Translations under genes and position numbers: made by a program
Origin: Diadema setosum
Lineage: Eukaryota > Echinodermata > Echinoidea > Diadematoida > Diadematidae
Assembly (NCBI RefSeq): GCF_964275005.1
Contig: NC_092698.1
Location: forward strand, 31,117,162-31,181,161
DNA length: 64,000 nt
Reading direction: 5' to 3'
In this document: positions 41,382-56,300 of the stretch, piece after piece
Layout: every line of letters begins with the position of its first letter
Numbering within the stretch: the first letter of the stretch is position 1
The notes under the pieces: model-generated
Told to the model about the DNA's origin: nothing
Database searches by the model: none
What the model saw: only the letters and a program-made list of their open reading frames with translations

Positions 41382-44300
41382 GAGCTATTCGGCTTGTTTC
41401 CTTTGCATGCATCATCACAAATTCCCGAAGTCTGAATAAAGTGAAACCAAGACCTTCATATAGATGTTCTGCATTGTAAGGTGCTGGATCAGAGCACTAC
41501 CATAAGATTGACACCATGGCGGGAATTGTGCTAACAGTGTACTATCCTTCCTGTGCATTTATGTTAAAGTGTACCAATACCCTGAAAATCACATTTTAAG
41601 CTAGAAATGTCATTATGGCGACTGATACCTCCACCATAATGCATGATTCTCCCAATAGGTGTATAGTACAATGTCTTCACAATGTGTGATGACAGTTTCA
41701 CATAACTGGCAAAATACTGATATGACAGGTTTGTCAGTATACAAATGACGCACAGGTCTGAGTGCATCAGTCAGAATTGTGTGCATAAGGTAACTATGGA
41801 ATGCTTAACCCACGAGGCGAAGCCGAGTGGGTTTAGGCTAAATTCCATAGTTACCGCATGCACACTATATTCCGACTGACGCACGAAAAGACATGTGCGT
41901 CATTTGATTTATAGAATGGGTAATTTTCTTGTCAAAAACCCAGTTTTCTATCGTGTTACCCGATGACAAAATTACTGGATGCATTTCCTTTTGGCATTCC
42001 GTAAAGGGCATGCATACCCGTACTTATCGTTTTTACTGGATGCATGGCCAGCCATGCATAAGTTTTTACTGGATGCATGGCCAAGCTGAGTGCGCGAACG
42101 CTTGCTTTAGTGCGCGAACCTTTGTTACAAGTACGCATACTCTTGCTAAGTGCGCGATAACATGTTTACCACTGTGACTCAGCGTGCGGCCAGTAAAAAT
42201 GAACACATAGCTCTCGACCAATCAGATCGCAGGATTCTCGCTACCCATTCTATAAAAATGTATTGAATGTTCACTTTCCTCAAACTGGGTTTGCTATAAT
42301 TGTCTAAGAGTGCAGGTACACATATTTGGGGGATTGAGGATTTTTACTTGACTTCTGACCGACCCTGGTATAAGTTTATGCATTGAGTACTTTTCAAGGT
42401 ATGAAGAAAGAGTGTACTTACAGTACAAAATACATTTTTTTTTCATTTAAACCTGACCTTTGATCCTTAACCTTTGACCTCTGGAAATTTCCCGGAGAAT
42501 CTCCATTAGGTAATACAACATGTATATATTAAGTTTTAAAACTGATAATACAAGCATTGAATATACACTAGTATATGAGGGAAACAGATAAATTTTGAGG
42601 AGTTGACCTTGACCTTTGACCCCTGACTACATACTGACCCATGACCCCTAAATTCCCTAGATAATCCCTGCCAGTCAGTACATGCATACGTACCAAGTTC
42701 TATGAAGATACATTAAACCATTTGCGAGAAAAGTGAAATTGCAACATTTTCACCTAACCTTTGACCTTATGACATGAAACTCTCTCTGGAGAATCTTTAC
42801 GCAGTAGTACATGTCTACACTAAATTTCAATAAAATACCTTCGGGCATTGCATAGATATGGGGGAAATAGCAACATTTTTAGCATTTGACCTTGACCTTT
42901 TGACCTTTGACTTCTTGCCAATGTCACTAAAATCTCCTCAACTAATTGCCCCATCATACATCATCCTTGGACCAAGTTTGGTGAAAGCTACTTCATCCAG
43001 TTTTGAGTTACCACGTAAACAGATAAATTTTAGGATTTGACCTCTGTCCGATTTCACTAAAAAAACTAACATGTAATTGTCCCATCATACATCATCCTCA
43101 GACAAAGTTTGGTGAAATTTGCTCAATCCAGTCTTGAGTTATCGCATAAATGGATACAATTTCATGATTTGACCTTGACCTTTGACCTTTGGCCGATTTC
43201 ACCCAAAATCTAATCAAGTAATTGCCCCATCATACTTTATACTTGGACCAAGTTTGGTAAAATTCCAGTCAATATTTCTCAAGTTATCGCGTAAACGAAT
43301 GCGGACGGACGGACGGGCGTACGGACGTACGGACGTACGTATGGACGGACGGACAACCCGAAAACATAATGCCTCCGGCACCACTTCGTGGCGGAGGCAT
43401 AAAAATGTTCATAACCTGTTACACTATGTTTGGCAGAAAAATCTTTGTTGAAATTGGGAGAGCTGAATGCGGGACCTCTCAGATACTAACTGGTAGTTGC
43501 AGCAACTTGACTGAATTGTAAAGGAAATCTGGTTTACCACTGTCTTACAACACATCTTTATCATACACTGTCAAATGCACTGCATAATGAGCTTTGATGT
43601 CCTGTTATGTCAGGATCATTCTCTAGGCATGGGGGCCATAAAATGTAGTGATGTAACTTTATAGCTAGATTACTGCATATGCCATAACAGTAACCCTGCA
43701 TCACAAAAACCAACAAAAAGTCACCAGACATGGATTTTAAAAGTTGAAGGTAAATTTTGAAAGAGCAGACTCTAAGCTTTAAAATGATGTATACCTCAGT
43801 ACAAAAGGCCTTTCCCAACCTAAAAAGTAGAAAGAAAGTACACACTCTGGTTAAGAGTTTACTGAGAAAAGCTAAGAGAAGTTTAGGGTCTACTCAAGTG
43901 CTTAATCTCATACAACACTGCAGTACTGCACTCTGTGCAGTGAATGGGACAAAAGGCAGGAAGTAAAACTCCATAACAACCACAATGAGGCGATTATCAG
44001 TTAAGCTCAAATTGGGCACTCTCCATTGGCACACTCTATTCATGACTAATACCAGCTTTCAATGCAGTAGCAACATCCTTCCAAGAGTTACTAGAGTTGA
44101 AAGTGAAGAGCATTTATTGAAAGGTTTTTAAGAAATGAAAAGGGGCCTGTACGATTTACCTCCATTATTCTACTAAAAGGTGTTTTAGAAAATCTGCAGA
44201 ATAATGAAATTTCCCATTTGTTTTATGATCCAAAACTTAAAAAATAATGCAGAAGAATTACTCTTTCAGAAAATACAAAAAAAAAAGAAGAATTTTGATT

Positions 44301-47300
44301 GACTAGGTTGACCCATTTCATCTATTTTGAGTCCTCACATAAGATCGGGGTGTGCGACTTTTGTTGGATTTGTCGTGCACGGTCACATACATTGTATATA
44401 CTTCGCAAGATATTTATATTTGCAAATTTCATGAGTCAGGTGCTATTCACAAATTTAATCACACATGAAAATATTGACTCTGATCACAAGAAGATTGTGA
44501 TATGCAAGTGTACATCTTTCCGCTCATTACTGTACTTCACAATCACAAATTTGACCACTTGTGAAATTGTCGTACGGTCCCGATTCGAGAAAAAATTAGA
44601 CTCACAACACAATTGTGGAGAGCTGAGGCATAAAGCCCGCCGCACACTATACGACTCACCATAAGACCAGGTTGTACAACCTGGCAATGCACACTATACG
44701 ACCTGACCTTTCAACTAGTCTTACGACCGTTCTGGCTTCAGTAGGTTACCAACGAGTATCGGCGCGCACACAGTACGCATTGTGTGGGCTTCTATACTCT
44801 TTGCATAATACTGTATCGTGATTGGCTGAAAGCCCATGACCGGTCGTGGAAATTCAACATGTCAAATCTCTATGACTGGCACTAAGACGGGAAAGATAAC
44901 TGGAAACTGGCAAGACTGGTGACGTCACACTTCTGGTCTTAAGGTCATATGACCGGTCGGATCATATAGTGTGCGGCGGGTTTAACAGTGTGAGACATCC
45001 TACCTGGTACAAGTATGTCTCCAAAGCCAAGCATGGAGTAGATATTGCACACAGAGAATGCAGAGTGGCAGAAACGTGGCACTGTCAGGAGGACAGGAAT
45101 CTAGAAGGGTGGAAGAAGAACTCTTATGACTTCACACTCTAAACTCAACCATTATCAATGTTCTACTTTGAATTTCACATGACACATTGCACAATCCTGA
45201 TCATTCTGTGGTACATTTAAACCTGCATTCATAATTTCTATATTGCATAAGGGGAACCTGCAGAGAAAAATGAAAAAAAAAAAAAGTGCTCTCATATGTG
45301 CTTCATTTTTATTCATTCTCTATTTGGATTTTAGTTTCATGCAGAGAATTCTGTATCTTCGTATACTGCTGTTATGAAAGTAGAAACATTTTCTGACATT
45401 TAGTTTTACTGTGACATACACTACAGCACGCCAGTGTAAAGCTCCAAGAATTATGCATTGTCTGAAATAAGGCTAACACTGATTAACCACTTTTGCCCTT
45501 GAATGAGTTAATCTGATGACCGATTACCATAGCAACTAATTATAATTTGGGAAAATGATAAAGAACACTGACAAACAAGCAACCTTTGCTCTTAAAGGGA
45601 GTGGCAAAGGAGAGCAAATGAGAATTTTCTAGAAAACTAGGTATGTACCTACATAAATGTGATGATATGCTGTGGCAAAAACTCCTGATCCTGGCAAATG
45701 GACTTGTATTGTTAAACTTCTAAATAGGAAACTGAACTTGATTTCAATAAGTGCATTGGACGTATCTGTAGAGATCTGTTAACTGAACTGCACTTTGATT
45801 CCATTTTCATTATCAATTTTTCTACAGTGGCAAATTTTAGAAGCTATTGATTTCAACATGAAAATTTTGAAATATTTTCATGTCATGCTGAATCTACAGA
45901 GAATTCTTGTGGCTCTTCGCATGGACTTCCAGAAATGCCTCTCTTGGCTTAGAACTAATCAAATGAGAGAACCAAACACATGCATACTGCTACTCAGTGA
46001 AGTGGCCCCAAATCAGGAGGCCAAAGAAAGATCATGCAATTACCTGTTCTGAAGATGCCTGACCACCGGTCGCTACTTTCACCATCACACTCTCTCCAGT
46101 CTATAAGTCGGGTGATGAGAATTTATTTGTCAATAAATGAATATCCACACAAAATTATCATGTGCACATGATATTTAACTGACGCTTTTCATACATGCAA
46201 TAGAAGTAAGATATGGAATTCACAACAGTGGTCTGCAGCCAAGGTTTTCTCAAATACTTGGAAGAGAGAAGAGGCATGGAGGGCTTACAAGCTTACAAAC
46301 CTTTCAAACTGAGATCATCACTATCTCCATGTGGAACCTTTTTAATGCCAACTTTAAGCCTGACTGATTCAGTGAATTTTCAAATTTCGTATCAATGTGC
46401 CTTGATAGAAAATTGTCAGTATACACAATGTCACATGAAACACAGCATGACTTCTGTTTTCAATGAACTATTGTAAAATGATTCAAGTGAATATTTTGAG
46501 CCCTAATGGCTGTGTTAACAGTATTGCAACTGTTTAATCACATGACGACTTATAACATGTTTACATGTCAGCGGAAATGATGATTTCTATCTTCCATCTG
46601 CTTCAGGGTTGATGACCTATCAAAATTGTCATGGAGATATTAATTACCATGGTGTACATATCGCAAAAAGATTTTGTGTCGACGTTTGCTTTGATAATAG
46701 CTCTACATTCGGTCAGAAGTTTTGCACCAATTTAGGTGTGCTTTTAAATCTAGTTTCATCAGAATATTTACCATTTTCATACTCTCTTAATGAATAAATT
46801 CAAGCTCACATAATGAAATCTTTCCTGACACATACTTCATGTATGAACTGTAATTATAATCTCTTGTAACAAGAATACTGGAAACAGACACATTTTGCAC
46901 AGTAAATGCTTTCTTACCTTTGTTAAATGAGGAGTTACAAACACAAAGAAGATATCGTACACAAAAAGTAGAGAGAGCAGCAAAACACAGGTCTGTGTCA
47001 AGAATAAACAAAACAACAAACCTTGGTGAATCATAGATCAAATTTGAGTAACGAATAAATTCAGTATTTAAAAGTACTCAACATTGAACATTAGCTTGGT
47101 AGAGCATCAAATCACAATAAAATAACCATAGGATGGTATGTTTTAAGATTAAAAACAAGATTTTCTTTCTTAACTATATTTCAGCAACATAATGAAAGTA
47201 AAGTTGTTGAAAAGGAAGATGTAGATCATGGTCTATGCTGGAGCTTTTAAAGGACAATTCCACCTTCATATACATGTGAATTGAGTGAATGCGGCAATAT

Positions 47301-50300
47301 TAAATTTTGTAGAACACATCAGTGAAAGTTTGGGAAAAATCGGACAATCCATTCAAAAGTTATAAATTTTTAAAGTATCTGCACAGTCACTGCTGGATGA
47401 GAAGACTACTAGAGTGTATGATGTCACATGTGTACCACGATATAAGGAAGATATAAAGAGAATTTCACAAAATTTTACTTTTTGAAAAAGATGCACATTT
47501 CTTCGACTCGTCACTGACGTATGTTAAGGGTAATATTATTCCCCCTTGCCTTCTGAAAGAGGGAAGTCAAGTGTTCTTAAATCATGCGAGAAAAGTGAAA
47601 ATATCTTGAATTTTCCTTTTACTTTCTTTATCGTTGTACACATGTGACATCACAAGCTGTGGAAGTCTTCTCATCCAGCAGTGACTAAGCACAAGCTTCA
47701 AAAATTCATAACTTTTGAACGGATTGTCCGATTTTCCTCACATTCTTGCTGATGTGTTCTATTAATATTGCTGCGTTCACTCAATCCACATGTCTATAAA
47801 GGTGCACTTGTCCTTTAACATTTTTTTTTTTTTTTAAAAACAATAAAAATCGATGTAGACATGACTAAGTAGGCACTTTTGGTGTATAGATTCATGTGAA
47901 GTACTCTTATCATGATCAACTATTTCACAGCAATAAATCTGGACAACAGAAAATACTGCTGTGGTGAGAGGCACTGGTCTCTTCTTGGCAAATACTTGCG
48001 ATATTCGGGTATACTCAGGACTCATCCTCAATGGGTTAAAACACCTCCCTGGCCTCACCTTAAAGTTGGGTAGGCGCACCACCTTGAGCACGCTGATGCA
48101 GAAACAGATACCCAGGATGTCGAGGAGGATCCAGGCGAAGGGCTCGTGGCGGTAGAAGAACCAGCACATGACAAAGGCCCCGCAGCCAAGCCACAATATG
48201 GCACTGGTGACGGTGGGCCGCTTGTGAATGATGGGAAGGAGGGGCAGCCTTGTTTCGTGTCAAGACAGAATGAAGGGAAGCGACTGAATTAATAGCAGAT
48301 AACTAAGCTGCACAGGGTAGTGCTTTATCTTGAATGCTGCAACAGCCTTTTTCCAGAACCTTCTACAGACTTTTAATAGAAATATGGTTTAATTTGTTAT
48401 TTCCTGTGTAAGATAATAATGAGTTTCATTCAAATAGCTACAAGTACATCATATTTCATGCATACAGTAAAATGCTACCAATGTGCAAAGTCTATGGATG
48501 TAACAACCTGTTGGCAAATATGATTGAATCATATTTTCTATGGTTTATTGCTCACACATGTAAAGAAGATCATATTTTTCATCATACAGCTGAATAGGAT
48601 ACAGCTACGGTATGCACAATGGTAATTAAATTCATAAAGCATCTCCTATCTTGTTAGACATGTTTACATTTTTAACTTACTGCATGGTTTTAGCGGTACC
48701 ACAGAAGCACAAACAAAGCACTACAAGTTATTAATGACTTGTTAAGTTTGAATTAATGTTATGAATGTCATAAATATTTCACCACAATATGCAGCAAAAG
48801 TACTATTATTCTAAAAGCATATAACCAGAAAAAAAAAAGGAGAGGTATTTGTCAAGACAAAGAATAAAAATTGAAGCCTGATGATTACCTCTCTCTGCAT
48901 GGGAACACAAAGTTGACTACAGGCAAGACAGTGGTGTGCATACCAGACCAAGCACCGATGCAATATAGGGCAATGACAATGTACACTGCAAGAAGGCAAA
49001 GAAAAGTCATTGTGGATCATAAATAAACCTATGAAAAGTGCTGAAATCAAAAACAAAATTTAATTGAATAAAAAAAAATTGCCCATTTCATAGAATGCAT
49101 GAGACTTATATGTACACATACACAAATGTGTTATACTTTATAACACTGATTGCTCACATTTAAATTTTCATTTTTTTAAAACAAAATATCAGACATACCG
49201 GTACACTTCAAGTAAATCTGTATCAAGGTTGTCTGTGGACTAAATCAAAGTCAACCAAGAACTTTGGTATGGACTGAAATGAAAATGCAGTTCATCTACA
49301 ACGCAATGAAAACCAAAGTGTCAGGTGACATTATTTTTTTGTTAATACCCTATTCCAACAAGTGAGTCTTGAATGAGCCATGAACTATAAAATAAGAGTT
49401 GTTTGTAAAGAATGCCAGTAAACAAAGTAAATTTCCTGCTTTATTGACTCATTGACAGGTGAAATCAATACCAAATTTGATACATCCTTTGTCATCAAAA
49501 TGATTGACAGCAGAAGTATTGATTTCTTGCTTGTTTCTTGTTTACTGATAGGGAGCATAATCCACACATAACACCTGTTTTTATGACATGCCAACTGCTT
49601 GGAGCTGTGCAGCTCAAACACCTGTGTTTGGTACGTAATATAACACATTCACACCAACAAGTAAGTACAGATGCCTGGTTTGGGGCATCTAAAAATTAGC
49701 CAGGTGTTTACTAATATTCTTTTGCAAATATATGAAAAGAACTTAAAAAAAAAAAACACGACTTGTTCTGACTTCAAGAATCCAAATTTTGCATTAAACA
49801 TGTCTTATTGAGTAGACAAGTCATCTGGTGTTTACTAATATTCTTTTGCAAATATAAAAAAAACCTTAAAAAAAAATAAACATGACTTGTTCTGACTTCA
49901 AGAATCCAAATTTTGCATTACACATGTCTTACTGAGTAGACAAGTCATCTCAATTCCATTTCCTGTTTTAGTTATTTAACTTATTAACCGCATAGAACAG
50001 ATTATTGCTGTAAAAAGCAAAACATGAGGACATTAGAGCCAATTCATGTCAAAGAATATTACAGATTTCACCCCTTTCATTCAATGCAAATTTCATGCTT
50101 TGCTTGCATTGTATTTGTGCCATTTTTGCATTTTTTAACACTACAATTTTCATTCACAAGGGACAAAGATCCCCTCCCCTTCTTCAAACATAAAGGTGAA
50201 TAATGTGAAGACCAGTTGCAGCTTAGGTTGGAGTAGCTCATATCATGGTAGACCTACATACCAAATTTGAACAAGATCTGTTAAGAAATGTAGCCTATAG

Positions 50301-53300
50301 AGCACACACAAACCATCCACCAACAATATGACCTTTGACCCTATAAAAGATGGAACAATTGGGGCAGCAGATCAAAAATCTATAGGCTTGTAGATTATAA
50401 CATGGTAGACCTTCATACCAAATTTGAACAAAATCTGTCAAGGAATGTATCCTACAGGGCTCACACCTGTAAATAAAATGGAATGTCCCAGACCCCTTCA
50501 CAAATTCGTACCAAAGATACCAAAATAAATGAAGAAAAAAAATAATTACAAATCAATAATGCAGTCTGGCATAAAACTGAATAGCTGCAGATATTGAGTA
50601 TGAATTCCTCTACAAACTGCATTTTGGTTTGAAGATGAAAGCTTTTCTCATGGAATTTGAAGGGACTATATTTCATTAGGTGCATGTACAGAAAATAGGT
50701 GATTTTTTTTTTTTTAGTGAAGAGAACTCGTAGTCTGGCTTTGCGGACCCTTGGACAGAGTTTGAGCTGAAGAGCCCGCCCTGGATATTTGATGGATGAC
50801 AGGATATAGCTCACTTATCCAGGTTAATGAAGATGAAACACCTCATTTCTCCCAGCTTTTTTACAGAATTTTTTGAATTTTGAATTTTAACACACATCTC
50901 TACGGGGAATTATTTACCCGTGTGAGCCCTATAGAGCACACACAAACAAAATCAATAGGCTTGTAGATTACATCATGATAAACCTCCATACCAAATTTGA
51001 ACAAAATCCATTAACAAATGTGACCTCCAGAGCGCACACAAACTATGCACAAAAAATCCTAATTTTTCAGCATTCTTTTCTCTCTTTCTCTTTTCCTGCA
51101 AAGGCACTTTTGCAACTTTGCATCTTTTAATCTGAAATGCCGCTAGCAGTCACATTTTTAAAAAACCCCACTTGACAGAGACCCCGTTTACAGTGCAAGG
51201 CTCGGCCGCTGCCGAGCCGCGGCCGAGCCCAGCCCCGCTTCAGTGTAAACGCGCAAAAGGCTAAATGCGAGGCCAAAATTGGCCTCGCATTTGGCCTCGC
51301 TCTGGAGGTGGTCTCGGCCGCGGCCGAGCCGCGGCCGAGCCCGGCCTCTTCTTGGTGTAAACGCAAACTGGGCCAAATGCGCGGCCAATTGCGCGGCCAA
51401 TTTTAGTCTGGCTTCCAAACCCTCTGCCTGTATCTTTCGCTATTCAGGATATTAACCCCCTCAACGTGGAAAACTAGTATAGTTTAAGGTGGTTTTGTCC
51501 TGCAAAGGATTTTTTCCTTCCGCAAAGGCCTTTGCCCGAACGGCGACTTCGTCGCCACGGAATTCATTTGGCAAAGGGTCTGAAAACCAGACAATACCAA
51601 ATTGCGTTTGTTTACAAGCAGAGCGCCACTACGACAAAATATTGAAAGGTTTGAATCAAAAGCGCGGCCGAGCCCAGCAGTGTAAACGGACAAAATTGCG
51701 AGGCTCGGCCGCGCAATTGAGGCCGGTCTCGGCCGCGGCCGAGCCGCGGCCGAGCCCAGCCTCGCACTGTAAACGGGGTCTAAGACCGCAATTGTGAAAA
51801 CTATTCAGACAGTTGCCTGGGTTAAAACTCAGTTTAAAGACCAAATCAGACTACTGTATTAAGGCCACTTGTTGATACATACCAACTGGACTATAAAAGA
51901 AGAAGAGGAGGAGGAGCAGAACCATGATCATAAAGACCCAGCAGATAACAATGGGCGGGGTTATGGTCACCGCTTCCTCCTCCGCACTTTCATCCTCGTC
52001 TGATTCACTGGACTCGCCACTGTTCACATTTTGGTAGTGTCCTTGGCCATCGCGTCGTTCGTGGCGCTTTTCTCTCCTATATCTGTGTAAAAAAAGTAAA
52101 AAGAACACAAAAACATATATAAACTCAGATATATGTAAAAATGAGGTCATGCACAGCTGGTATCAGACTATGACCTCATTATCCATTTGGGAATTACAAT
52201 GTACACTGTTAGCAAAGAAATTGTTGTATGTAATGCTTGAAAAATGGTTGCTTCAAGGAAGACTGAGTGAGGTAGTTACCTTACTTGAGGTTAAACTTTA
52301 TCAGTGATAAAGATAAGGGGTGAAGTGAAAAGAGATTTTTAGTGATTAGAGTGCAGTGTTGGTGCAAGGGTATATGCTTCTGGAAACATGTGTGTGTGCA
52401 TGTACATATGAAGGAGTTGTTAATTTGTATATCAAAGTCAGATCAGGTTTGCTTTGTGAGAAATTCAGAGCAAAGGAAAAGAGAGACCAAGAACAAATAG
52501 AACAACGTTTGATGATTTACATTGTATCGTCTGAGATGTAATATTCATGTATGTTTTCTTAGCGAGAGCTTCAAAAGAATTAATTGAAAAAAACGTCTAC
52601 ACATGATCACATCTGAACATCCCGTCAATGAGATTTCAAGGACCGTGGATTGACATTACCTTCGGGTTGATTACTCAAATGCTTTTAAGTGGAATGATGA
52701 GCTAAATAAGACGATACATTTTGATTCAATAGGGAGAAAATATCAATTTCAGGATTTTCACTTTGTGAAATATAAGGCTGGAATGCGACAGTTAATGAGA
52801 GTGGATACATATGCAGGAAACTGACGAAAAAAACCCCCAAAAAACGACCGCCTTTTTTTTTTCTTTTTTTTTCTGCAGTAAGTGTTCATGTGAGAGTTAA
52901 TACCATTTTCCATTTAAACTCATAGTGAGACAGAGAGAATTCTTCCCCTAAAGGAATCATGGGTGATTACTTCACATACTGTTTGTATCCCAGAATGCCA
53001 GCCCAGTATCCACCCACAGCAACGGTACCAGTGGCCATCAGCCAGATGACGAAGATATTGTAGTCCCACTCGGGCACATCCGGGCTGTACAGGGCTGCTT
53101 GAGGGCTGGCACTTCTATCCTGTATGCCAGCAGAGAAAGTCATGAAGTCTAAAGCTGTTTCTTTTCACTGTGATGATGGATTACAATTGTTCTCCAACTC
53201 CTATGATATACAACTAACATGATCTTGCTTTATAAGTGTCTATGTTTTCTTTTTTTCATAAAGAATCTACAATGTACAATTGTAGTTGTCGGAGAGCAAG

Positions 53301-56300
53301 TGCATGTCTATGTAGATGTCTATGTATGCCATTACTCAACTTTATGTGTACCAATAACATATTAATTCTACAATGAATGTATGGCAACCTATTAGTATCA
53401 CACATAAAGCATATGAATACTGACTAATGACACATCAAGTATTTGCTGGGCTCTTGGCTATTACGAATTATCAAGTGATTATCACATGTATTCAAGCAAC
53501 AGATGTACAGTGCACCTCATTTTCAACTGCTGGACAGAAGTATGTGACGTACTTTACTTCAGCAGTATTCAACACACACAGAGGATAGAAACTTTGAATC
53601 ACTTTACCTTTATGTCTGTATAATCCTTGTAGTCCACTAAGACAACAGGAATGTTGATCTTAATGGACTCATTGAAGGATGGTGGGGTCTGTAGAAAGGA
53701 AAAGAAAGAGAACCATACCTCCCTTGATTTGTGTCACTTGCTTGTAAATTAGTTGGCATAATGATTTCTGATAACATTACCAGTGCTGGGCTTTTGTTTT
53801 TTTGCTATTTTGTATCTTCATGTGTGACAGCATATTTCGAATGAACATGAGCTGTCACATCATATCATGTCCTGCCCACAGAATAATAGGTTTCATATTA
53901 TACTTACCATGAAAACCACATCTCAAGCTTCTTAGGAATACAGTACACTAAGTATGATATTTCAACATGATGATATCATGCAACCTGGGTAGTTTTACAC
54001 AAAGCAATAACAATGACAACCTACAATGGTCTATATTGGCATTACCAGGTCCCTTTCCTGCGTGCTTCTAGTATGATTTCTAAATACTGATCTTTCTCCT
54101 CAAAGAAAATTCCTACTCATGGAATAGGTTCTTATTGTTGGAGTAGCATTTGAACCACATACAATCAAAACACCAAACTCACTGTGCCCGTTTTGCTGAC
54201 GACTATTGCCCCCTCAGCTTTGGCCTGCTGTGAATAGTAGCCTTTCTCACTGAAGGTACAGTTTCCCCTGAGCATGGCAGCTATATGGCCCTCTAGGGGG
54301 ACCTTGGGGACACTACACACAGGGGAAGGCAGGAGATCCGCCAAGGGTCTGTAGTCCTTTTAATGAAACAATATCATGAGCATGAAAATTGTATGATAAG
54401 CTATAATGTCTCTGTAGTACTTTTATGATATCTGCAAGTAAAAAGAAACTGTGCATACAAAGAAATACGAGGAAATATGTATTATGAGCATGAAAATATG
54501 ATGAGCTATATTTTCTTTGTGGTACTTTTATATTTACATATACAAAGAAATTATAAATACCAAGACATGCATCGTCAACAAATGACACTTGAGTAATATT
54601 TGTTTCATCTAGCTTTCTATTTGGACTGAGCCTTAAGTAATTTGTGGTTTCTAATATATCAAACATTCCAGCAATGTTCAACATATCTACTGCAACTTTG
54701 TTATTACTATCATTATTATTATCATTATTTAAATTAATCATACACAATGGTTCCACAGATGGACAAGATAGTAATACAGTACAATAATCTTACAGTTGGT
54801 TGAAGTTCTTTGGCTAAACGAAACTGTGCAGGGTCGTAAGTGATGCAGTATTCTCTGCTACTTCTTCCATCATTGTATTTCACTGAGAGAATTCCGTAGT
54901 AGGCATGAATCTGTAAAAGAAAATAAGGATAACATTACATGATGTGACCATCATTATCTCAACAATGAATTCCTTTAAAACTTTATGAAAAAGAACTGTC
55001 TTATTGTTAAGAGAAATGATATAGTTTAAAGTGTATGAGCAATGAATGAAAAGGACGACAGAAGAAGACATGAAAGAGACAGGTGGAGGAGGAGCTTATG
55101 AAGGGTTGCTTGAGAAAGGAGGACATCCCAAATACGGCGAGGTGGAGAGAAGGTGTGATAGCAGTTGCTGCAAGATTGAGGTACAGTAAATCCAGTCATC
55201 CCCATTAGAGGGGACAAACCTGGATAAAAAATGGATGACTTATGGAAGATGATAATGATGATGTGGTCTGATTATTCATTACTTATTGTGTGACAGTCAT
55301 GTCACACAAACTATTTATCAGAATATTCTATGCAAATTTGTACAATGGTAAGTTCCTCTTCAACATCGAAATTGTAGGCATGTTTCATCATCAATAAATA
55401 TTAACTGGCAATTTGCCTATCTCTATAAATCAAAACAAACCATTAGCAATCAGAAAGGTACTCTAGAAATATGATGCAATATTTGGTACCCTGGGGTACC
55501 AAATGAAAATTCGCCATTTTGTTGAATTAATTATTTTTTTTTCAGCGCTGTACCCTGGCTTACCAAAAAATGTGTCAAAATATTTTTTAGTATTATTATG
55601 CACAAAAATGTTTTCTTATTTGTGATTATGCATCAATTAATGCATGCAAGTGTACTTCGAAAAACACCTATGGTGCTAGTTCATTGCGACGACTTTGCCG
55701 TATCTGAATTCAGAATCGGCGTACAATTTGTGCTGAATTCGGATACGCATTGTAAATAATGGGCATGAGATGGCGCTATACAACGCGGTACCCTGGGTTA
55801 CAACGGTACCCCGGTGTACGGCGTGCCGAATCATATGAAGAAATAATTGACAGATATTGTCTGTCATAACGTTCCTGAGATGTTCAACTAATGGGATGGG
55901 GAACTTACAAGGTACATTGCATTTAAATGTTGTAATGTTGATTGATGATTGATTGATTTAATCAATGGACAATTATACTCACAAGTGCAGTTATCACCTC
56001 TGTACTAGCCAATTGTCTTGACTTAAAGGGAAACCATAGTATTGGTGGAGATGAAGACTGGACTTTTCACTTTTTGTGAGATACCAGGAAACTACATGTA
56101 CTTTATGAAATAACTACATGTACTACAAAGCGTACCATTCTAGGAGGAATTCAGTGTTCATTTAATGAAAAATTGGTTTTGGAATGGCTCAGACAGCCAA
56201 AAACAAAGTAAAAGAAACAATCGTAATAAAAGTTGGATCACTCTGTTTTGGATGTCTCAGCCATTTTCACACCAATTTTCATCAAACAATCATTTAATTT

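Larger units (their letters stand above)
41601..43402. mobile_element. TGACCTTTGACC-rich repeat element, copy 2, with nested insertions
   Basis: It aligns to the copy at 37113 from CTAGAAATGTCATTATGGCG to GCCTCCGGCACCACTTCGTG and GCGGAGGCATAA. It has at least five clusters of the receptor-like repeats (about 42465, 42605, 42755, 42890 and 43171) and the GGACGGACGG tail. Copy 1 is continuous where this copy is interrupted at about 41750-42258 by two inverted-repeat insertions. Because of that interruption and extra units it is longer than copy 1. Confidence 0.65.

Noticed and set aside
51127-51844. Ala/Arg/Gly-rich ORFs on the minus strand
   Set aside because: They arise from the CGGCCG palindromes of the MITE arms at 51179-51782.
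54313-54756. 147-codon minus-strand ORF overlapping SPPL2 exon 3
   Set aside because: It shares the exon's first bases in another frame and has no family resemblance; the rest is intron.
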